From: Limosilactobacillus gorillae | GTDB taxonomy: Bacteria > Bacillota > Bacilli > Lactobacillales > Lactobacillaceae | Assembly: GCF_001293735.1 (NCBI RefSeq) | Contig: NZ_BCAH01000018.1 | Coordinates: 1 to 64,000, forward strand | Direction: 5' to 3' | DNA length: 64,000 bases | Shown here: piece by piece, positions 10,404-20,371 of the stretch | Layout of the letters: every line of letters begins with the position of its first letter | Position numbering within the stretch: position 1 is the first letter of the stretch | The notes under the pieces: generated by a model | Databases searched by the model: none | The model's input: the letters and a program-made list of their open reading frames with translations, nothing else | Told to the model about the DNA's origin: nothing | Position numbers and translations under genes: made by a program

Positions 10404-10946
10404 ATGGAAAACCGTTTAAAAGCTAAGTACGAAAACGAAGTTCGCCCATCCCTGATTGAAAAGTTTGACTACTCTTCAGTTATGGCCGCTCCCAAGATCG
10501 AAAAGATCGTCTTGAACATGGGGGTTGGGGACGCAACGCAAAACTCCAAGAACCTTGACGAAGCCGTTGAAGAACTTGGGCTTATCTCCGGTCAAAAGCC
10601 ACTGATCACCAAGGCAAAGAAGTCCATCGCCGGCTTCCGTCTTCGTGAAGGGATGGCCATCGGTGCCAAGGTTACCCTTCGTGGCACGCGGATGTACGAC
10701 TTCTTGGATAAGTTAGTTAACGTTTCCTTGCCACGGGTTCGTGACTTCCGTGGGGTTTCCAACAAGGCCTTCGATGGTCGTGGTAACTACACGTTGGGTG
10801 TTCGGGAACAACTGATCTTCCCAGAAATCGATTACGATAACGTTAACCGTGTCCGTGGTTTGGACATCGTTATTGTTACGACTGCTAACACCGACGAAGA
10901 AGCTCACGAATTGCTGGCCCAATTAGGGATGCCATTTGCTAAGTAA
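10404..10946 (+). CDS. rplE: 50S ribosomal protein L5
   Basis: 180 residues. It binds 5S rRNA and contacts P-site tRNA in the central protuberance. Segments [27 protein letters not shown] and [18 protein letters not shown] are diagnostic. AAAGGAGG upstream. Normal length. Confidence 0.98.
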   Translation: MENRLKAKYENEVRPSLIEKFDYSSVMAAPKIEKIVLNMGVGDATQNSKNLDEAVEELGLISGQKPLITKAKKSIAGFRLREGMAIGAKVTLRGTRMYDFLDKLVNVSLPRVRDFRGVSNKAFDGRGNYTLGVREQLIFPEIDYDNVNRVRGLDIVIVTTANTDEEAHELLAQLGMPFAK

Positions 10947-10962
10947 TTAGGAGGTTACAAAA

Positions 10963-11148
10963 TTGGCTAAAAAATCAATGATCGCTAAGTGCGAACGTCC
11001 GGCCAAGTTCTCAACGCAAGAATACACGCGTTGCGAACGTTGTGGCCGCCCACACTCCGTTTACCGTAAGTTCCACCTCTGCCGGATTTGCTTACGTGAC
11101 CTTGCCCACAAGGGACAGATTCCTGGTATGAAGAAGGCTAGTTGGTAA
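10963..11148 (+). CDS. rpsN: 30S ribosomal protein S14, zinc-binding type
   Basis: 61 residues, the short zinc-containing (type Z) form with CxxC pairs in RCERCGRP and LCRICLRD. The long zinc-independent paralogue of Firmicutes is not in this window. Start is TTG at 10963 behind TAGGAGG, giving [13 protein letters not shown]. Confidence 0.97.
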   Translation: MAKKSMIAKCERPAKFSTQEYTRCERCGRPHSVYRKFHLCRICLRDLAHKGQIPGMKKASW

Positions 11149-11180
11149 ACAAATCACCGACAAAAGGAGGAAAAACATCG

Positions 11181-11579
11181 ATGTCTATGAGTGATCCAAT
11201 CGCAGATTTCTTAACTCGGATCCGTAACGCCAACATGGCACACCACGATTCAGTTGAAGCACCTGCATCCAAGATGAAGAAGGACATCGCCGAAATCTTG
11301 AAGCAAGAAGGTTTCATCCGCGATGTTGAATACGTTGAAGACAACAAGCAAGGCATCATCCGCGTATTCTTGAAGTACGGCCAAAACGGCGAACGCGTTA
11401 TTTCTGGTTTAAAGCGGATTTCCAAGCCAGGTCTTCGCTCCTACGTTAAGGCTGACGCTGTGCCGAAGGTCTTAAACGGTTTAGGGATTGCCATCATTTC
11501 TACGTCTAACGGCGTGGTTACTGACAAGGTTGCCCGTGCTAAGAAGGTCGGCGGCGAAGTCGTTGCCTACATCTGGTAA
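11181..11579 (+). CDS. rpsH: 30S ribosomal protein S8
   Basis: 132 residues, a central 16S rRNA binder and, in E. coli, the repressor of the spc operon. I take the ATG at 11181 behind AAAGGAGG; the longer reading frame from 11142 would overlap rpsN and add a non-homologous tail. [17 protein letters not shown] is the expected start. Confidence 0.97.
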   Translation: MSMSDPIADFLTRIRNANMAHHDSVEAPASKMKKDIAEILKQEGFIRDVEYVEDNKQGIIRVFLKYGQNGERVISGLKRISKPGLRSYVKADAVPKVLNGLGIAIISTSNGVVTDKVARAKKVGGEVVAYIW

Positions 11580-11607
11580 TAAATAAACTAACAAAGGAGG
11601 TGTACGC

Positions 11608-12144
11608 ATGAGTCGTATTGGTTACAAGGAAATTGACTTGCCAGCAGGCGTTGAAATTTCTCAAGAAGGTAACGTTGTTACTGTTAAGGGCCCAAAGGGA
11701 ACCCTTTCTCGTGAAATCTCCCCACTGATCACGATGTCTGTTGAAGACAATGTTGTGAAGTTTAACCGTTCTCGTGAAGATAACAAGGTTCGTGCCCTTC
11801 ACGGGACTACCCGTGCCAACGTTAACAACATGGTTGAAGGGGTCGTAAATGGTTTCAAGAAGACCTTGAAGCTCGTCGGGGTTGGTTACCGTGCCCAATT
11901 CAAGGGTGACAAGCTGATCTTGACGGTTGGTTACTCCAACCCAGTTGAAATGGTAAAGCCTGCTGAACTTGAAATTGCCGTTCCAGACAACACTACCATT
12001 GAAATCAGCGGGACCGACAAGCAAAAGGTCGGGGACTTCGCTGCCGAAGTTCGTGCCGTTCGTTCACCTGAACCATACAAGGGTAAGGGTATTCGTTACG
12101 AAAACGAACACATCGTCCGCAAGGAAGGTAAGACTGGTAAGTAA
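11608..12144 (+). CDS. rplF: 50S ribosomal protein L6
   Basis: 178 residues with the duplicated L6 fold, near the factor-binding site. The [21 protein letters not shown] segment and [15 protein letters not shown] near the end are diagnostic. AAAGGAGGTG precedes the ATG. Normal length. Confidence 0.98.
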   Translation: MSRIGYKEIDLPAGVEISQEGNVVTVKGPKGTLSREISPLITMSVEDNVVKFNRSREDNKVRALHGTTRANVNNMVEGVVNGFKKTLKLVGVGYRAQFKGDKLILTVGYSNPVEMVKPAELEIAVPDNTTIEISGTDKQKVGDFAAEVRAVRSPEPYKGKGIRYENEHIVRKEGKTGK

Positions 12145-12203
12145 TCTCAGGTTACAACCAGCAAGCTAAACTAAATTAATCTAAATAATAAGAGGTGACA
12201 GTT

Positions 12204-12560
12204 GTGATTTCTAAACCAGATAAGAACAAGATCCGTCAACGTCGTCACATGCGCGTTCGCGGTAAGATCTCTGGTACTGCAGAGCGCCCACGTTTAAGTG
12301 TTTACCGTTCTAACAAAAACATTTACGCTCAATTAATTGATGACGTAAAGGGTGTGACGCTCGCAAGTGCCTCAACCCAAGATACTGAAGTAAGTGGTAA
12401 GACTAAGACCGAACAAGCTGCCGGTGTTGGTGCCCTGATCGCTAAGCGTGGGGTTGAAAAGAACGTTACCACTGTTGTGTTTGACCGTGGGGGTTACCTT
12501 TACCATGGTCGGGTACAAGCTTTAGCAGAAGCCGCTCGTGAAAACGGGCTTCAATTCTAA
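12204..12560 (+). CDS. rplR: 50S ribosomal protein L18
   Basis: 118 residues, a 5S rRNA-binding protein of the central protuberance. Start GTG at 12204 is spaced correctly from AGAGGTGA (12191-12198); the in-frame GTG at 12195 lies inside that site. Product begins [35 protein letters not shown] is the conserved C-terminal half. Confidence 0.95.
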   Translation: MISKPDKNKIRQRRHMRVRGKISGTAERPRLSVYRSNKNIYAQLIDDVKGVTLASASTQDTEVSGKTKTEQAAGVGALIAKRGVEKNVTTVVFDRGGYLYHGRVQALAEAARENGLQF

Positions 12561-12582
12561 GGAAAAGGAGGAATTACCCGTA

Positions 12583-13092
12583 ATGGCATCATCATCATAC
12601 ATTGATCCAGCTAAGTTGGATCTTGACGATCAAGTTGTTTCCATCAACCGGATTACCAAGGTTGTTAAGGGTGGTCGTCGTCTCCGCTTTGCAGCCCTCG
12701 TGGTTGTCGGTGACCACAACGGCCACGTCGGCTTCGGTACTGGGAAGGCCCAAGAAGTTCCGGAAGCAATCCGCAAGGCTTCTGCCGCTGCCCAAAAGAA
12801 CCTGATCAAGGTCCCAACTGTTGGGACGACCATTCCGCACGAAGTTATCGGTACTTACGGCGGTGGTAAGATCATGTTGAAGCCAGCCGTTGAAGGTTCT
12901 GGAGTTACTGCCGGTGGTGCGGTTCGTAACGTAATGGAACTTGCCGGGGTTAACGACGTTACCTCGAAGCGGTTAGGTTCTAACACGCCGATCAACGTTG
13001 TTCGTGCCACTTTCGAAGGTCTGAAGGCCCTGAAGAGTGCCGAAGAAGTTTCCAAGCTGCGCGGCGTATCCGTTGACCACCTGGCAGAATAG
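12583..13092 (+). CDS. rpsE: 30S ribosomal protein S5
   Basis: 169 residues, part of the mRNA entrance and of decoding accuracy (ram) control. The ATG at 12583 behind AAAAGGAGG is preferred to the in-frame codon at 12538, which lies within rpl[20 protein letters not shown] and [10 protein letters not shown] are typical; the loop changed in spectinomycin-resistant mutants (VVKGGR) is unaltered. Confidence 0.97.
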   Translation: MASSSYIDPAKLDLDDQVVSINRITKVVKGGRRLRFAALVVVGDHNGHVGFGTGKAQEVPEAIRKASAAAQKNLIKVPTVGTTIPHEVIGTYGGGKIMLKPAVEGSGVTAGGAVRNVMELAGVNDVTSKRLGSNTPINVVRATFEGLKALKSAEEVSKLRGVSVDHLAE

Positions 13093-13105
13093 GAGGACAC
13101 TAAAC

Positions 13106-13288
13106 ATGGCTAAAGTTAAAGTTACTTTAATCCGCAGTGTTGCCCACCGTCAGCCGACTCAACGCCGGACCGTTAAGGCTCTGGGGCTGGGTAAGCTTCA
13201 TAGCTCCGTTATCCTCCCAGATAACGCGGCTACCCGTGGTGCAATCTTCAAGGTTGCGCACTTACTTTCCATCGAGGAAGTTAAGTAA
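13106..13288 (+). CDS. rpmD: 50S ribosomal protein L30
   Basis: 60 residues, the short bacterial form. The ATG at 13106 after TAGGAGGAC gives [19 protein letters not shown]; earlier in-frame starts lie inside rps[15 protein letters not shown] is the conserved segment. Confidence 0.96.
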   Translation: MAKVKVTLIRSVAHRQPTQRRTVKALGLGKLHSSVILPDNAATRGAIFKVAHLLSIEEVK

Positions 13289-13319
13289 AAAACAAAATCA
13301 AATAAGGAGGTGCCAACAA

Positions 13320-13754
13320 ATGCAATTAAACGAATTAAAGCCTGTTGCAGGCTCACGTTTCAAGCGGCTTCGTAAGGGTCGTGGCCTTTCTTCCGGTCAC
13401 GGTTTTACTTCCGGTCGTGGGACCAAGGGTCAAAAGGCTCACGGTAAGACTCGTCTTGGGTTTGAAGGGGGCCAAATGCCTCTCTACCGGCAAAAGCCAA
13501 AGCGTGGTTTTACTAGCATGAACCACAAGGACTACGCACTCGTTTCCTTGACGATGCTTAACCAATTCGAAGACGGCGCTGAAGTTACGCCAGAAGTTCT
13601 GGTTGCCAACGGCGTAATCAAGAATGTTAAGAGTGGTGTTAAGGTTTTGGCAACTGGGAAGCTTGAAAAGAAGCTGACCATCAAGGCTAATAAATTCTCT
13701 GCTTCAGCTGTTAAGGCAATTGAAGCTGCCGGTGGTACGACTGAGGTGATCTAA
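13320..13754 (+). CDS. rplO: 50S ribosomal protein L15
   Basis: 144 residues, an assembly protein with a glycine- and arginine-rich N-terminal tail ([22 protein letters not shown]). The ATG at 13320 is preceded by AAGGAGGTG. A longer frame open from 13137 overlaps rpmD and is not real. The stop is immediately followed by the secY start. Confidence 0.97.
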   Translation: MQLNELKPVAGSRFKRLRKGRGLSSGHGFTSGRGTKGQKAHGKTRLGFEGGQMPLYRQKPKRGFTSMNHKDYALVSLTMLNQFEDGAEVTPEVLVANGVIKNVKSGVKVLATGKLEKKLTIKANKFSASAVKAIEAAGGTTEVI

Positions 13755-15056
13755 ATGTTCACAACCGTCAAAAACGCGTTCCGGGTCAAAGAAATTCGAC
13801 ACCGGATCTTCTTTACCCTGTTCGTGTTGATTGTTTACCGGTTGGGAGCTTCGATCACCGTTCCGGGAGTTAACGCTGCAGCCCTGCAGCAACTCTCGTC
13901 ATCGGGATTAGCATCTATTCTTAATACCTTTAGTGGTGGGGGTTTGGAAAATTACTCCCTCTTTGCGATGGGGGTTTCGCCGTACATCACGGCCCAAATT
14001 GTTGTTCAGCTGCTTCAAATGGACATTGTTCCGAAGTTTGTTGAATGGTCAAAACAGGGTGAAGTTGGACGGCGGAAGTTAAACCAAGCAACCAGGTGGT
14101 TAACGATTGTTCTGGGCTTTGTCCAGTCAATCGGGATCACCGCCGGGTTCAACGCCCTCTCCACCATTAAACTGGTGAATAATCCGGGGGTGAAGACCTA
14201 CCTCATGATTGGTCTCATCTTGACTGCTGGAACAATGTTTGCGACCTGGATGGGGGACATGATTACAGAGCGGGGACTTGGGAACGGGGTTTCCATGTTA
14301 ATCTTCGCCGGAATCATTGCCCAAATGCCAAGCGCAATCCAACAGTTGTGGACGGATCAAATCACTGGCGAATCCGGGAGTGCCCTTTGGATAGGCATCG
14401 GGTTCATTGCGCTGGTTGTGGTAGCGCTGTTGATCATCGTTTCCTTTGTAACGTGGGTTCAACAGGCTGAACGGCGCCTGCCGATTCAGTACACCCGGCG
14501 GACGACCGTTTCGCCGGCTAACAGCTACCTTCCATTAAAGATCAATGTTTCTGGGGTGATCCCCGTCATCTTTGCCGGCTCCTTTATTTCGACGCCGCAA
14601 ACGATCTTAATGGCCTTCCAGCAAAATCATTCCGGGGATACTTGGTACCAAGTCATGACCAGTATCTTTAACCTTCAATCGGGCCCCGGAATAACCCTGT
14701 ATATCTTCTTGATCGTTGTGTTTACCTTCTTTTATGCCTTCGTTCAGGTTAACCCGGAAAAATTAGCCGAAAACTTGCAAAAGCAAGGCTCCTATATTTC
14801 GGGGGTATGGCCGGGGAAGGGGACGCAAGACTTTGTCTCGGGTCTCTTGATGCGGCTATCGACCGTTGGGTCCCTCTTCTTGGGACTGATTTCCCTGATT
14901 CCACTGATTGCATCCAATGTTTGGAACCTTAGTCAGTCAATTGGACTCGGGGGGACGAGTTTATTGATCGTCGTCCAAATTGCTTTGGACGTCGTCCGGC
15001 AACTAAACGGGTTGACGATGAAGCGTGAATACATTGGTTTTATCCATGAAAAGTAG
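13755..15056 (+). CDS. secY: Protein translocase subunit SecY
   Basis: 433 residues, the central channel of the Sec translocon, with ten hydrophobic segments. IRHRIFFTLFVLIVYRLGA is the expected first segment; the cytoplasmic loop YVQAERRLPIQY-like (here VQQAERRLPIQY) and the C-terminal KREYIGFIHEK are conserved. The start codon follows the rplO stop with no gap, with GAGGTGAT in the end of rplO as its ribosome binding site, so expression is tied to the spc genes. Confidence 0.98.
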   Translation: MFTTVKNAFRVKEIRHRIFFTLFVLIVYRLGASITVPGVNAAALQQLSSSGLASILNTFSGGGLENYSLFAMGVSPYITAQIVVQLLQMDIVPKFVEWSKQGEVGRRKLNQATRWLTIVLGFVQSIGITAGFNALSTIKLVNNPGVKTYLMIGLILTAGTMFATWMGDMITERGLGNGVSMLIFAGIIAQMPSAIQQLWTDQITGESGSALWIGIGFIALVVVALLIIVSFVTWVQQAERRLPIQYTRRTTVSPANSYLPLKINVSGVIPVIFAGSFISTPQTILMAFQQNHSGDTWYQVMTSIFNLQSGPGITLYIFLIVVFTFFYAFVQVNPEKLAENLQKQGSYISGVWPGKGTQDFVSGLLMRLSTVGSLFLGLISLIPLIASNVWNLSQSIGLGGTSLLIVVQIALDVVRQLNGLTMKREYIGFIHEK

Positions 15057-15062
15057 CCATAA

Positions 15063-15734
<672 letters not shown>

Positions 15735-15746
15735 GCGAGGTTAATC

Positions 15747-15775
15747 TTGCGTATGCACCATCACTGTGGTAAAAT
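15747..15775 (+). promoter_or_regulatory. Promoter upstream of infA
   Basis: TTGCGT (15747-15752), 17 bases, TAAAAT (15770-15775), in the 142-base gap after adk. This would provide an internal start for the infA-rplQ block. Confidence 0.7.
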
Positions 15776-15797
15776 ACACAAGGTTTATCTAGTTTTC

Positions 15798-15826
15798 GTG
15801 GGAGACAGCAGTCTTCCACCCTTTTT
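15798..15826 (+). terminator. Attenuator-like hairpin in the infA leader
   Basis: Arms GTGGGAGAC (15798-15806) and GTCTTCCAC (15811-15819), one G-T pair, four-base loop, followed by CCTTTTT. It lies between the promoter and infA, so it should act as a leaky terminator or attenuator. Confidence 0.6.
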
Positions 15827-15876
15827 ACGTAAGTAAATAGTAATATTAAATCCAAACGGCAAGGAGGAACCATTCA

Positions 15877-16095
15877 GTGGCAAAAGCCGATGTTATCGAA
15901 GTCGAGGGTAAGGTTACTGAAACCTTACCGAACGCAATGTTTAAAGTTGAATTGGAAAATGGGGTTGAGATTCTCGCCCACGTTTCCGGTAAGATCCGGA
16001 TGCACTACATCAAGATCTTGCCTGGGGATCGGGTTCGAGTTGAAATGTCTCCATATGATCTGACCAAGGGCCGGATTACTTTCCGCTTCAAATAA
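15877..16095 (+). CDS. infA: Translation initiation factor IF-1
   Basis: 72 residues, the OB-fold factor that occupies the A site during initiation. [21 protein letters not shown] and [19 protein letters not shown] are diagnostic. Start GTG at 15877 after AAGGAGG. It has its own promoter and attenuator-like hairpin. Confidence 0.98.
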   Translation: MAKADVIEVEGKVTETLPNAMFKVELENGVEILAHVSGKIRMHYIKILPGDRVRVEMSPYDLTKGRITFRFK

Positions 16096-16132
16096 GACTT
16101 AGTCTAAAGATCTTTTAGGAGGATTATTTACA

Positions 16133-16249
16133 ATGAAAGTACGACCATCAGTAAAACGAATGTGCGATAACTGCAAGATTGTTAAGCGCCGTGGCCGGGT
16201 TATGGTTATCTGCACTAACCCTAAGCACAAGCAACGCCAAGGCAAGTAA
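16133..16249 (+). CDS. rpmJ: 50S ribosomal protein L36
   Basis: 38 residues: [20 protein letters not shown] followed by a basic C-terminal half ending RQGK. This is the zinc-binding form, with CxxC, a third cysteine and a terminal histidine. TTTAGGAGG precedes the ATG. Lies between infA and rpsM as in most Firmicutes. Confidence 0.97.
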   Translation: MKVRPSVKRMCDNCKIVKRRGRVMVICTNPKHKQRQGK

Positions 16250-16274
16250 TTTAGAATAGGACGGAGGTGTCAAA

Positions 16275-16640
16275 ATGGCTCGTATCGCAGGTGTCGATTT
16301 ACCTCGTGACAAGCGAATCGTAATCGGCTTAACTTACATTTTTGGGATTGGTAACACGACTGCACAAAAGATCCTGGCTAACGCCGGTGTTTCCGAAGAC
16401 ATTCGGGTTCGCGACTTAACGCCGGAACAAGAAGAAAAGATCCGTGCAGAAGTTGACCAAATCAAGGTTGAAGGTGACCTTCGCCGTGAAGTATCCCTCA
16501 ACATCAAGCGTCTTCAAGAAATCGGCTCTTACCGTGGCATGCGTCACCGTCGTGGGTTACCAGTTCGTGGTCAACACACGAAGAACAACGCCCGGACTCG
16601 TAAGGGTAAGGCTGTTGCCATTGCCGGCAAGAAGAAGTAA
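16275..16640 (+). CDS. rpsM: 30S ribosomal protein S13
   Basis: 121 residues, a head protein that contacts P-site tRNA and L5. [20 protein letters not shown] start and [17 protein letters not shown] near the C-terminus are diagnostic. ACGGAGGTG precedes the ATG. Normal length. Confidence 0.98.
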   Translation: MARIAGVDLPRDKRIVIGLTYIFGIGNTTAQKILANAGVSEDIRVRDLTPEQEEKIRAEVDQIKVEGDLRREVSLNIKRLQEIGSYRGMRHRRGLPVRGQHTKNNARTRKGKAVAIAGKKK

Positions 16641-16671
16641 TTATTATTTAGAAAAGGAGGTTAGTTAATCT

Positions 16672-17061
16672 ATGGCAACCAAAAAGGGTACGCGTAAGCG
16701 TCGTGTAAAGAAGAACATTGAGACTGGTGTTGCCCACATCCACTCAACGTTCAACAACACTCTAATTATGATTACCGATGTTCAAGGGAACGCAGTTGCT
16801 TGGTCTTCTGCTGGTGTCCTCGGCTTCAAGGGTAGTCGTAAGTCCACGCCATTTGCTGCACAGATGGCTTCTGAAGCCGCTGCTAAGCAAGCAATGGAAC
16901 ATGGTATGAAGACGGTAGAAGTAGAAGTTAAGGGTCCAGGTTCTGGTCGTGAATCTGCTATCCGGGCACTTCAAGCTACTGGTCTTGAAGTTACGGCCAT
17001 CCGGGACGTAACTCCAGTACCACACAACGGTTCTCGTCCTCCAAAGCGTCGTCGTGTTTAA
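16672..17061 (+). CDS. rpsK: 30S ribosomal protein S11
   Basis: 129 residues, a platform protein near the E site and the Shine-Dalgarno helix. [15 protein letters not shown] and the C-terminal [20 protein letters not shown] are typical. AAAGGAGG upstream. An 82-base gap without clear signals follows before rpoA. Confidence 0.98.
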   Translation: MATKKGTRKRRVKKNIETGVAHIHSTFNNTLIMITDVQGNAVAWSSAGVLGFKGSRKSTPFAAQMASEAAAKQAMEHGMKTVEVEVKGPGSGRESAIRALQATGLEVTAIRDVTPVPHNGSRPPKRRRV

Positions 17062-17143
17062 TGTGCATCTGCGGCGATGTTTTAATCGGCCAGGTGCCTT
17101 TTACAGAATATGATTCACGTTTTGAAAGGGGTAACAGAGTAGA

Positions 17144-18088
17144 ATGATCGAATTTGAAAAACCAAACATCCACAAAGTTGAAGAAACAGACAACTACGGT
17201 AAGTTTGTCGTAGAACCGTTGGAACGCGGTTACGGGACGACTCTGGGCAACTCTCTTCGGCGTGTTATGCTAGCATCCCTGCCAGGGGCAGCTATCACCA
17301 GCATTCAAATTGATGGTGTTCTGCATGAATTCAGCACGGTTCAAGGAGTTACGGAAGACGTCACACAGATTATCTTGAACTTAAAGCAAGTCGCTTTAAA
17401 GATTGATTCTGAAGACGCAAAGGACCTGGAAATTGACGTTAAGGGTCCGGCCGAAGTAACAGCGGCCGACATCCAAGGTGACGGCGATATTACCATCCTA
17501 AACTCTGACCTTCACATTGCAACGGTTTCCGAGGGTGCTGAGTTGCACGTTAAGATGACCGCTGATAAGGGTCGTGGTTACTCATCTGCTGATGATAACA
17601 AGACTCGTATGGAGGGCTTGGCGATTGGTGTCTTACCAATTGATTCCATCTATACTCCGATCGAACGTGTTAACTACACGGTGGAAAACACCCGGGTTGG
17701 GCAAAGCAATGATTATGATAAGCTGACGTTAGACGTTTGGACCAATGGTTCCTTAACGCCAACGGAAGCAATTAGTCTTGCTGCCAAAATCCTCAATGAA
17801 CACCTGATGATGTTCGTTAACCTCACGGAAGAAGCTAAGGCTACTCAAGTGATGGTTGAACGGGAAGAGACCCACCAAGAAAAGGTACTTGACAAGACCA
17901 TCGAAGAACTTGACCTGTCTGTACGTTCATACAACTGTTTGAAGCGTGCTGACATCCAAACCGTAAAGGACTTAACTGAACGGACCGAAGCCGACATGAT
18001 GAAGGTTCGGAACTTAGGAACTAAGTCACTGGATGAAATCAAGCTCAAGTTGGCTGAACTTGGCGTTGGTTTTCGCCAAGAAGATTAA
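17144..18088 (+). CDS. rpoA: RNA polymerase subunit alpha
   Basis: 314 residues. The N-terminal domain (about 1-230) dimerises and binds beta and beta'; [17 protein letters not shown] is the conserved core. The C-terminal domain (about 245-310) has two HhH-like segments ([14 protein letters not shown] and [13 protein letters not shown]) that bind UP elements and activators. Weak site AAAGGGG before the ATG. Confidence 0.98.
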   Translation: MIEFEKPNIHKVEETDNYGKFVVEPLERGYGTTLGNSLRRVMLASLPGAAITSIQIDGVLHEFSTVQGVTEDVTQIILNLKQVALKIDSEDAKDLEIDVKGPAEVTAADIQGDGDITILNSDLHIATVSEGAELHVKMTADKGRGYSSADDNKTRMEGLAIGVLPIDSIYTPIERVNYTVENTRVGQSNDYDKLTLDVWTNGSLTPTEAISLAAKILNEHLMMFVNLTEEAKATQVMVEREETHQEKVLDKTIEELDLSVRSYNCLKRADIQTVKDLTERTEADMMKVRNLGTKSLDEIKLKLAELGVGFRQED

Positions 18089-18121
18089 TTAATTATTTAA
18101 ATTAAAGGAGGGAACACTTTC

Positions 18122-18502
18122 ATGAGTTACCGTAAATTGGGACGGACCAGTTCACAACGGAAGGCTTTATTACGTGATTTAACGACGAGCCTCATCGTTA
18201 ACGGTTCTATCACCACCACTGAACCACGCGCGAAGGAAGTTCGCAAGACCATGGATCAAATGATTAGCCTGGCCAAGAAGGGCGACCTTTCTTCCCGCCG
18301 GAAGGCTGCTGCCTTTGTTCGTAACGTTGTTGCTGACGTTAAAGAAGATGGCGATGACATCAAGATCCAATCTGCTTTGCAAAGTTTATTTGATGACCTT
18401 GCACCGAAGTACGCTGACCGCAATGGTGGTTACACTCGGATCCTCAAGACCATGCCGCGGCGTGGTGACGGTGCCAAGATGGTTATCTTGGAACTTGTCT
18501 AA
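18122..18502 (+). CDS. rplQ: 50S ribosomal protein L17
   Basis: 126 residues, at the tunnel exit. [20 protein letters not shown] start and the [12 protein letters not shown]-terminal segment are diagnostic. AAAGGAGGG precedes the ATG. Last gene of the alpha operon; followed by a structured RNA and terminator. Confidence 0.98.
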   Translation: MSYRKLGRTSSQRKALLRDLTTSLIVNGSITTTEPRAKEVRKTMDQMISLAKKGDLSSRRKAAAFVRNVVADVKEDGDDIKIQSALQSLFDDLAPKYADRNGGYTRILKTMPRRGDGAKMVILELV

Positions 18503-18530
18503 GCTGGATTAAGTTAAATACGTAATAAAG

Positions 18531-18635
18531 AATCACTACGTTTGGTGGTATAGAGCGCTACGATGGTGAAGCATCTGCTTCTAGTCTAGCTTGAAGGTCG
18601 GAAACGGCGCGCCCCATTCGTAAGTGATTTTTTAT
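18531..18635 (+). ncRNA. L17 downstream element (L17DE) with terminator
   Basis: A closing stem AATCACT (18531-18537) with AGTGATT (18623-18629) encloses about 85 bases containing a strong inner hairpin, GAAGC-ATCT-GCTTC (18568-18581), and GC-rich single strands, and runs directly into T residues. Position right after rplQ in a lactobacillus fits the L17 downstream element described from comparative genomics as a conserved 3' UTR structure of unknown function. It also serves as the operon terminator. Identification rests on position and structure, not on a covariance search. Confidence 0.65.
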
Positions 18636-18695
18636 TTGCGTAAAAATTTGCTAGAATAGTGAAGATACTTTAGTTTCAAGAGGAGGAAATTGGGT

Positions 18696-19532
18696 TTGGC
18701 AATGATTGAAGTGAATGGCGCAACCTTTACCTACCCGGGCAATAAGACCCCCGCACTAAGGGACGTTTCCTTTGAAGTCCAGGTGGGGACCTGGCTGGCA
18801 ATTGTGGGGCATAACGGGTCTGGGAAGTCAACGTTAGCGCGCCTAATCGATGGCTTGCTTCCCCTGGGGACCGGGACAATTACCGTTGACGGCCTTCCAG
18901 TGACCGTTGCCAATTTGACGGCGATTCATCAGCGGGTGGCCTTCGTCTTTCAAAACCCGGATAATCAGTTTGTGGGGACGACGGTGGCCGATGACGTCGC
19001 CTTTGGCCTTGAAAACCAGCGCCTTGACCGGAATGAGATGCAAGCGCGGGTTAATCAGGCGCTTAAGGAGGTCAACATGCTCGAATTTGCCGATCGTGAG
19101 CCAGCCCAGCTCTCAGGGGGACAAAAGCAACGGGTGGCCTTAGCCGGGGCCCTTGCCTTACACCCCCAGGTGTTAATCGTTGACGAGGCAACGGCAATGC
19201 TCGATCCGGAGGGGAAGGACCAGATCATGAAGCTTTTGACTCGCCTCCATAATGAGGGGAAGCTGACGATCCTTTCGATCACCCATGATACCCGGGAGGC
19301 GGCCTTAGCCGACCAAATGATCATGATCGATGGTGGGCAACTGGTCGCCAACGGGGACCCGAAAAAACTCCTAGCCGACAAGAAGCTGATGGAAGACCAC
19401 CAATTAACCCCGACCTTTCTGGTGGCCCTAAAGGATGAGTTAGCTAGCCAAGGGGTAACCGGCTTAGATGATGTTACGACCGAAGACGAAATGGTGACGT
19501 GGATATGGCAGAAGTTAAATTCAACCAAGTGA
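18696..19532 (+). CDS. ecfA1: ECF transporter ATPase EcfA1
   Basis: About 278 residues, one of two ATPases that energise group II ECF vitamin and metal-cofactor uptake. Walker A GHNGSGKST (residues 38-46), Q-loop FVFQNPDNQFVG, signature LSGGQKQR and Walker B VLIVDEAT are all intact. I choose TTG at 18696 (MAMIEVNG), nine bases after AGGAGG; an ATG six bases on is the alternative. It overlaps ecfA2 by 28 bases, typical of the ecfA1-ecfA2-ecfT operon next to rplQ and truA. Confidence 0.93.
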   Translation: MAMIEVNGATFTYPGNKTPALRDVSFEVQVGTWLAIVGHNGSGKSTLARLIDGLLPLGTGTITVDGLPVTVANLTAIHQRVAFVFQNPDNQFVGTTVADDVAFGLENQRLDRNEMQARVNQALKEVNMLEFADREPAQLSGGQKQRVALAGALALHPQVLIVDEATAMLDPEGKDQIMKLLTRLHNEGKLTILSITHDTREAALADQMIMIDGGQLVANGDPKKLLADKKLMEDHQLTPTFLVALKDELASQGVTGLDDVTTEDEMVTWIWQKLNSTK

Positions 19533-20371
19533 GCTACCGGTACGAAGGATCAGACAATATAGGCACGACGGCGGTAGCGAAGATCTCAGCCACGGTTCCC
19601 TCGGGGACAACCGCGGCGATCATTGGGCACACGGGAAGCGGTAAGTCGACTTTAATGCAAATGGTTGACGCCCTGCTGCTTCCCACGCAAGGTGAGATTC
19701 AGGTTGGGGACCTCACGATCAATGCGCAGACCCCAAAAAAGGAACTGGTTAACGTTCACCGCCGAGTGGGCTACGTTTTTCAATTCCCTGAAAAGCAATT
19801 GTTTGCGCCAACGGTCTTAGAGGACGTTGCCTTTGGCCCCATCAACCTGGGCCGCTCTGAAGAGGAGGCCCGTCAGGCAGCGAAAGAAACCCTGGCGGCA
19901 CTAAACTTCCCACCGGAGCAACTAGACCACAGTCCGCTTGAACTTTCCGGCGGCCAGATGCGTCGGGTAGCCCTGGCCGGGGTGCTAGCCATGGAGCCAG
20001 ACGTCTTGATCCTCGATGAGCCCACTGCCGGGCTTGATCCGGCCGGGCAAGAGGAACTCTTGCGACTGGTGGAGGGCCTTCACCAGCGGGGCATCACCGT
20101 CTTAATGATCACCCACCAGATGGACCAGGTAGCTCGCTTGGCCCAGCAGGTATTGGTGTTAAACGGGGGAAAATTGGCCTTTGATGGGCGGCCGGCCGAC
20201 CTGTTCGCCCAGCCTGATTTGTTGGAGCAAAACCACTTGGCGGCGCCTCAGTCGGTGGCCTTTGCCAACCGTTTAAAGCAAGCGGGGATTAACATCGGGG
20301 CGCCCCTATCGTTATCCAAATTGGCGGCTAAAATTGCCGCGCAAGTAGGGGGTGGCCACAATGATGAATAG
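19505..20371 (+). CDS. ecfA2: ECF transporter ATPase EcfA2
   Basis: 288 residues. Second ATPase of the ECF module, forming a heterodimer with EcfA1 on the transmembrane protein EcfT. Walker A GHTGSGKST (41-49), FQFPEKQLF after the Q-loop, LSGGQMRR signature, Walker B VLILDEPTAGLD. The ATG at 19505 lies inside the end of ecfA1; a GTG two codons upstream is possible. The 3' end overlaps ecfT by 11 bases. Confidence 0.93.
   Translation: MAEVKFNQVSYRYEGSDNIGTTAVAKISATVPSGTTAAIIGHTGSGKSTLMQMVDALLLPTQGEIQVGDLTINAQTPKKELVNVHRRVGYVFQFPEKQLFAPTVLEDVAFGPINLGRSEEEARQAAKETLAALNFPPEQLDHSPLELSGGQMRRVALAGVLAMEPDVLILDEPTAGLDPAGQEELLRLVEGLHQRGITVLMITHQMDQVARLAQQVLVLNGGKLAFDGRPADLFAQPDLLEQNHLAAPQSVAFANRLKQAGINIGAPLSLSKLAAKIAAQVGGGHNDE

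Noticed and set aside
13137-13319. Upstream extension of rplO through rpmD
   Set aside because: The extension is in another frame of rpmD and lacks L15 homology; AAGGAGGTG fixes the start at 13320.
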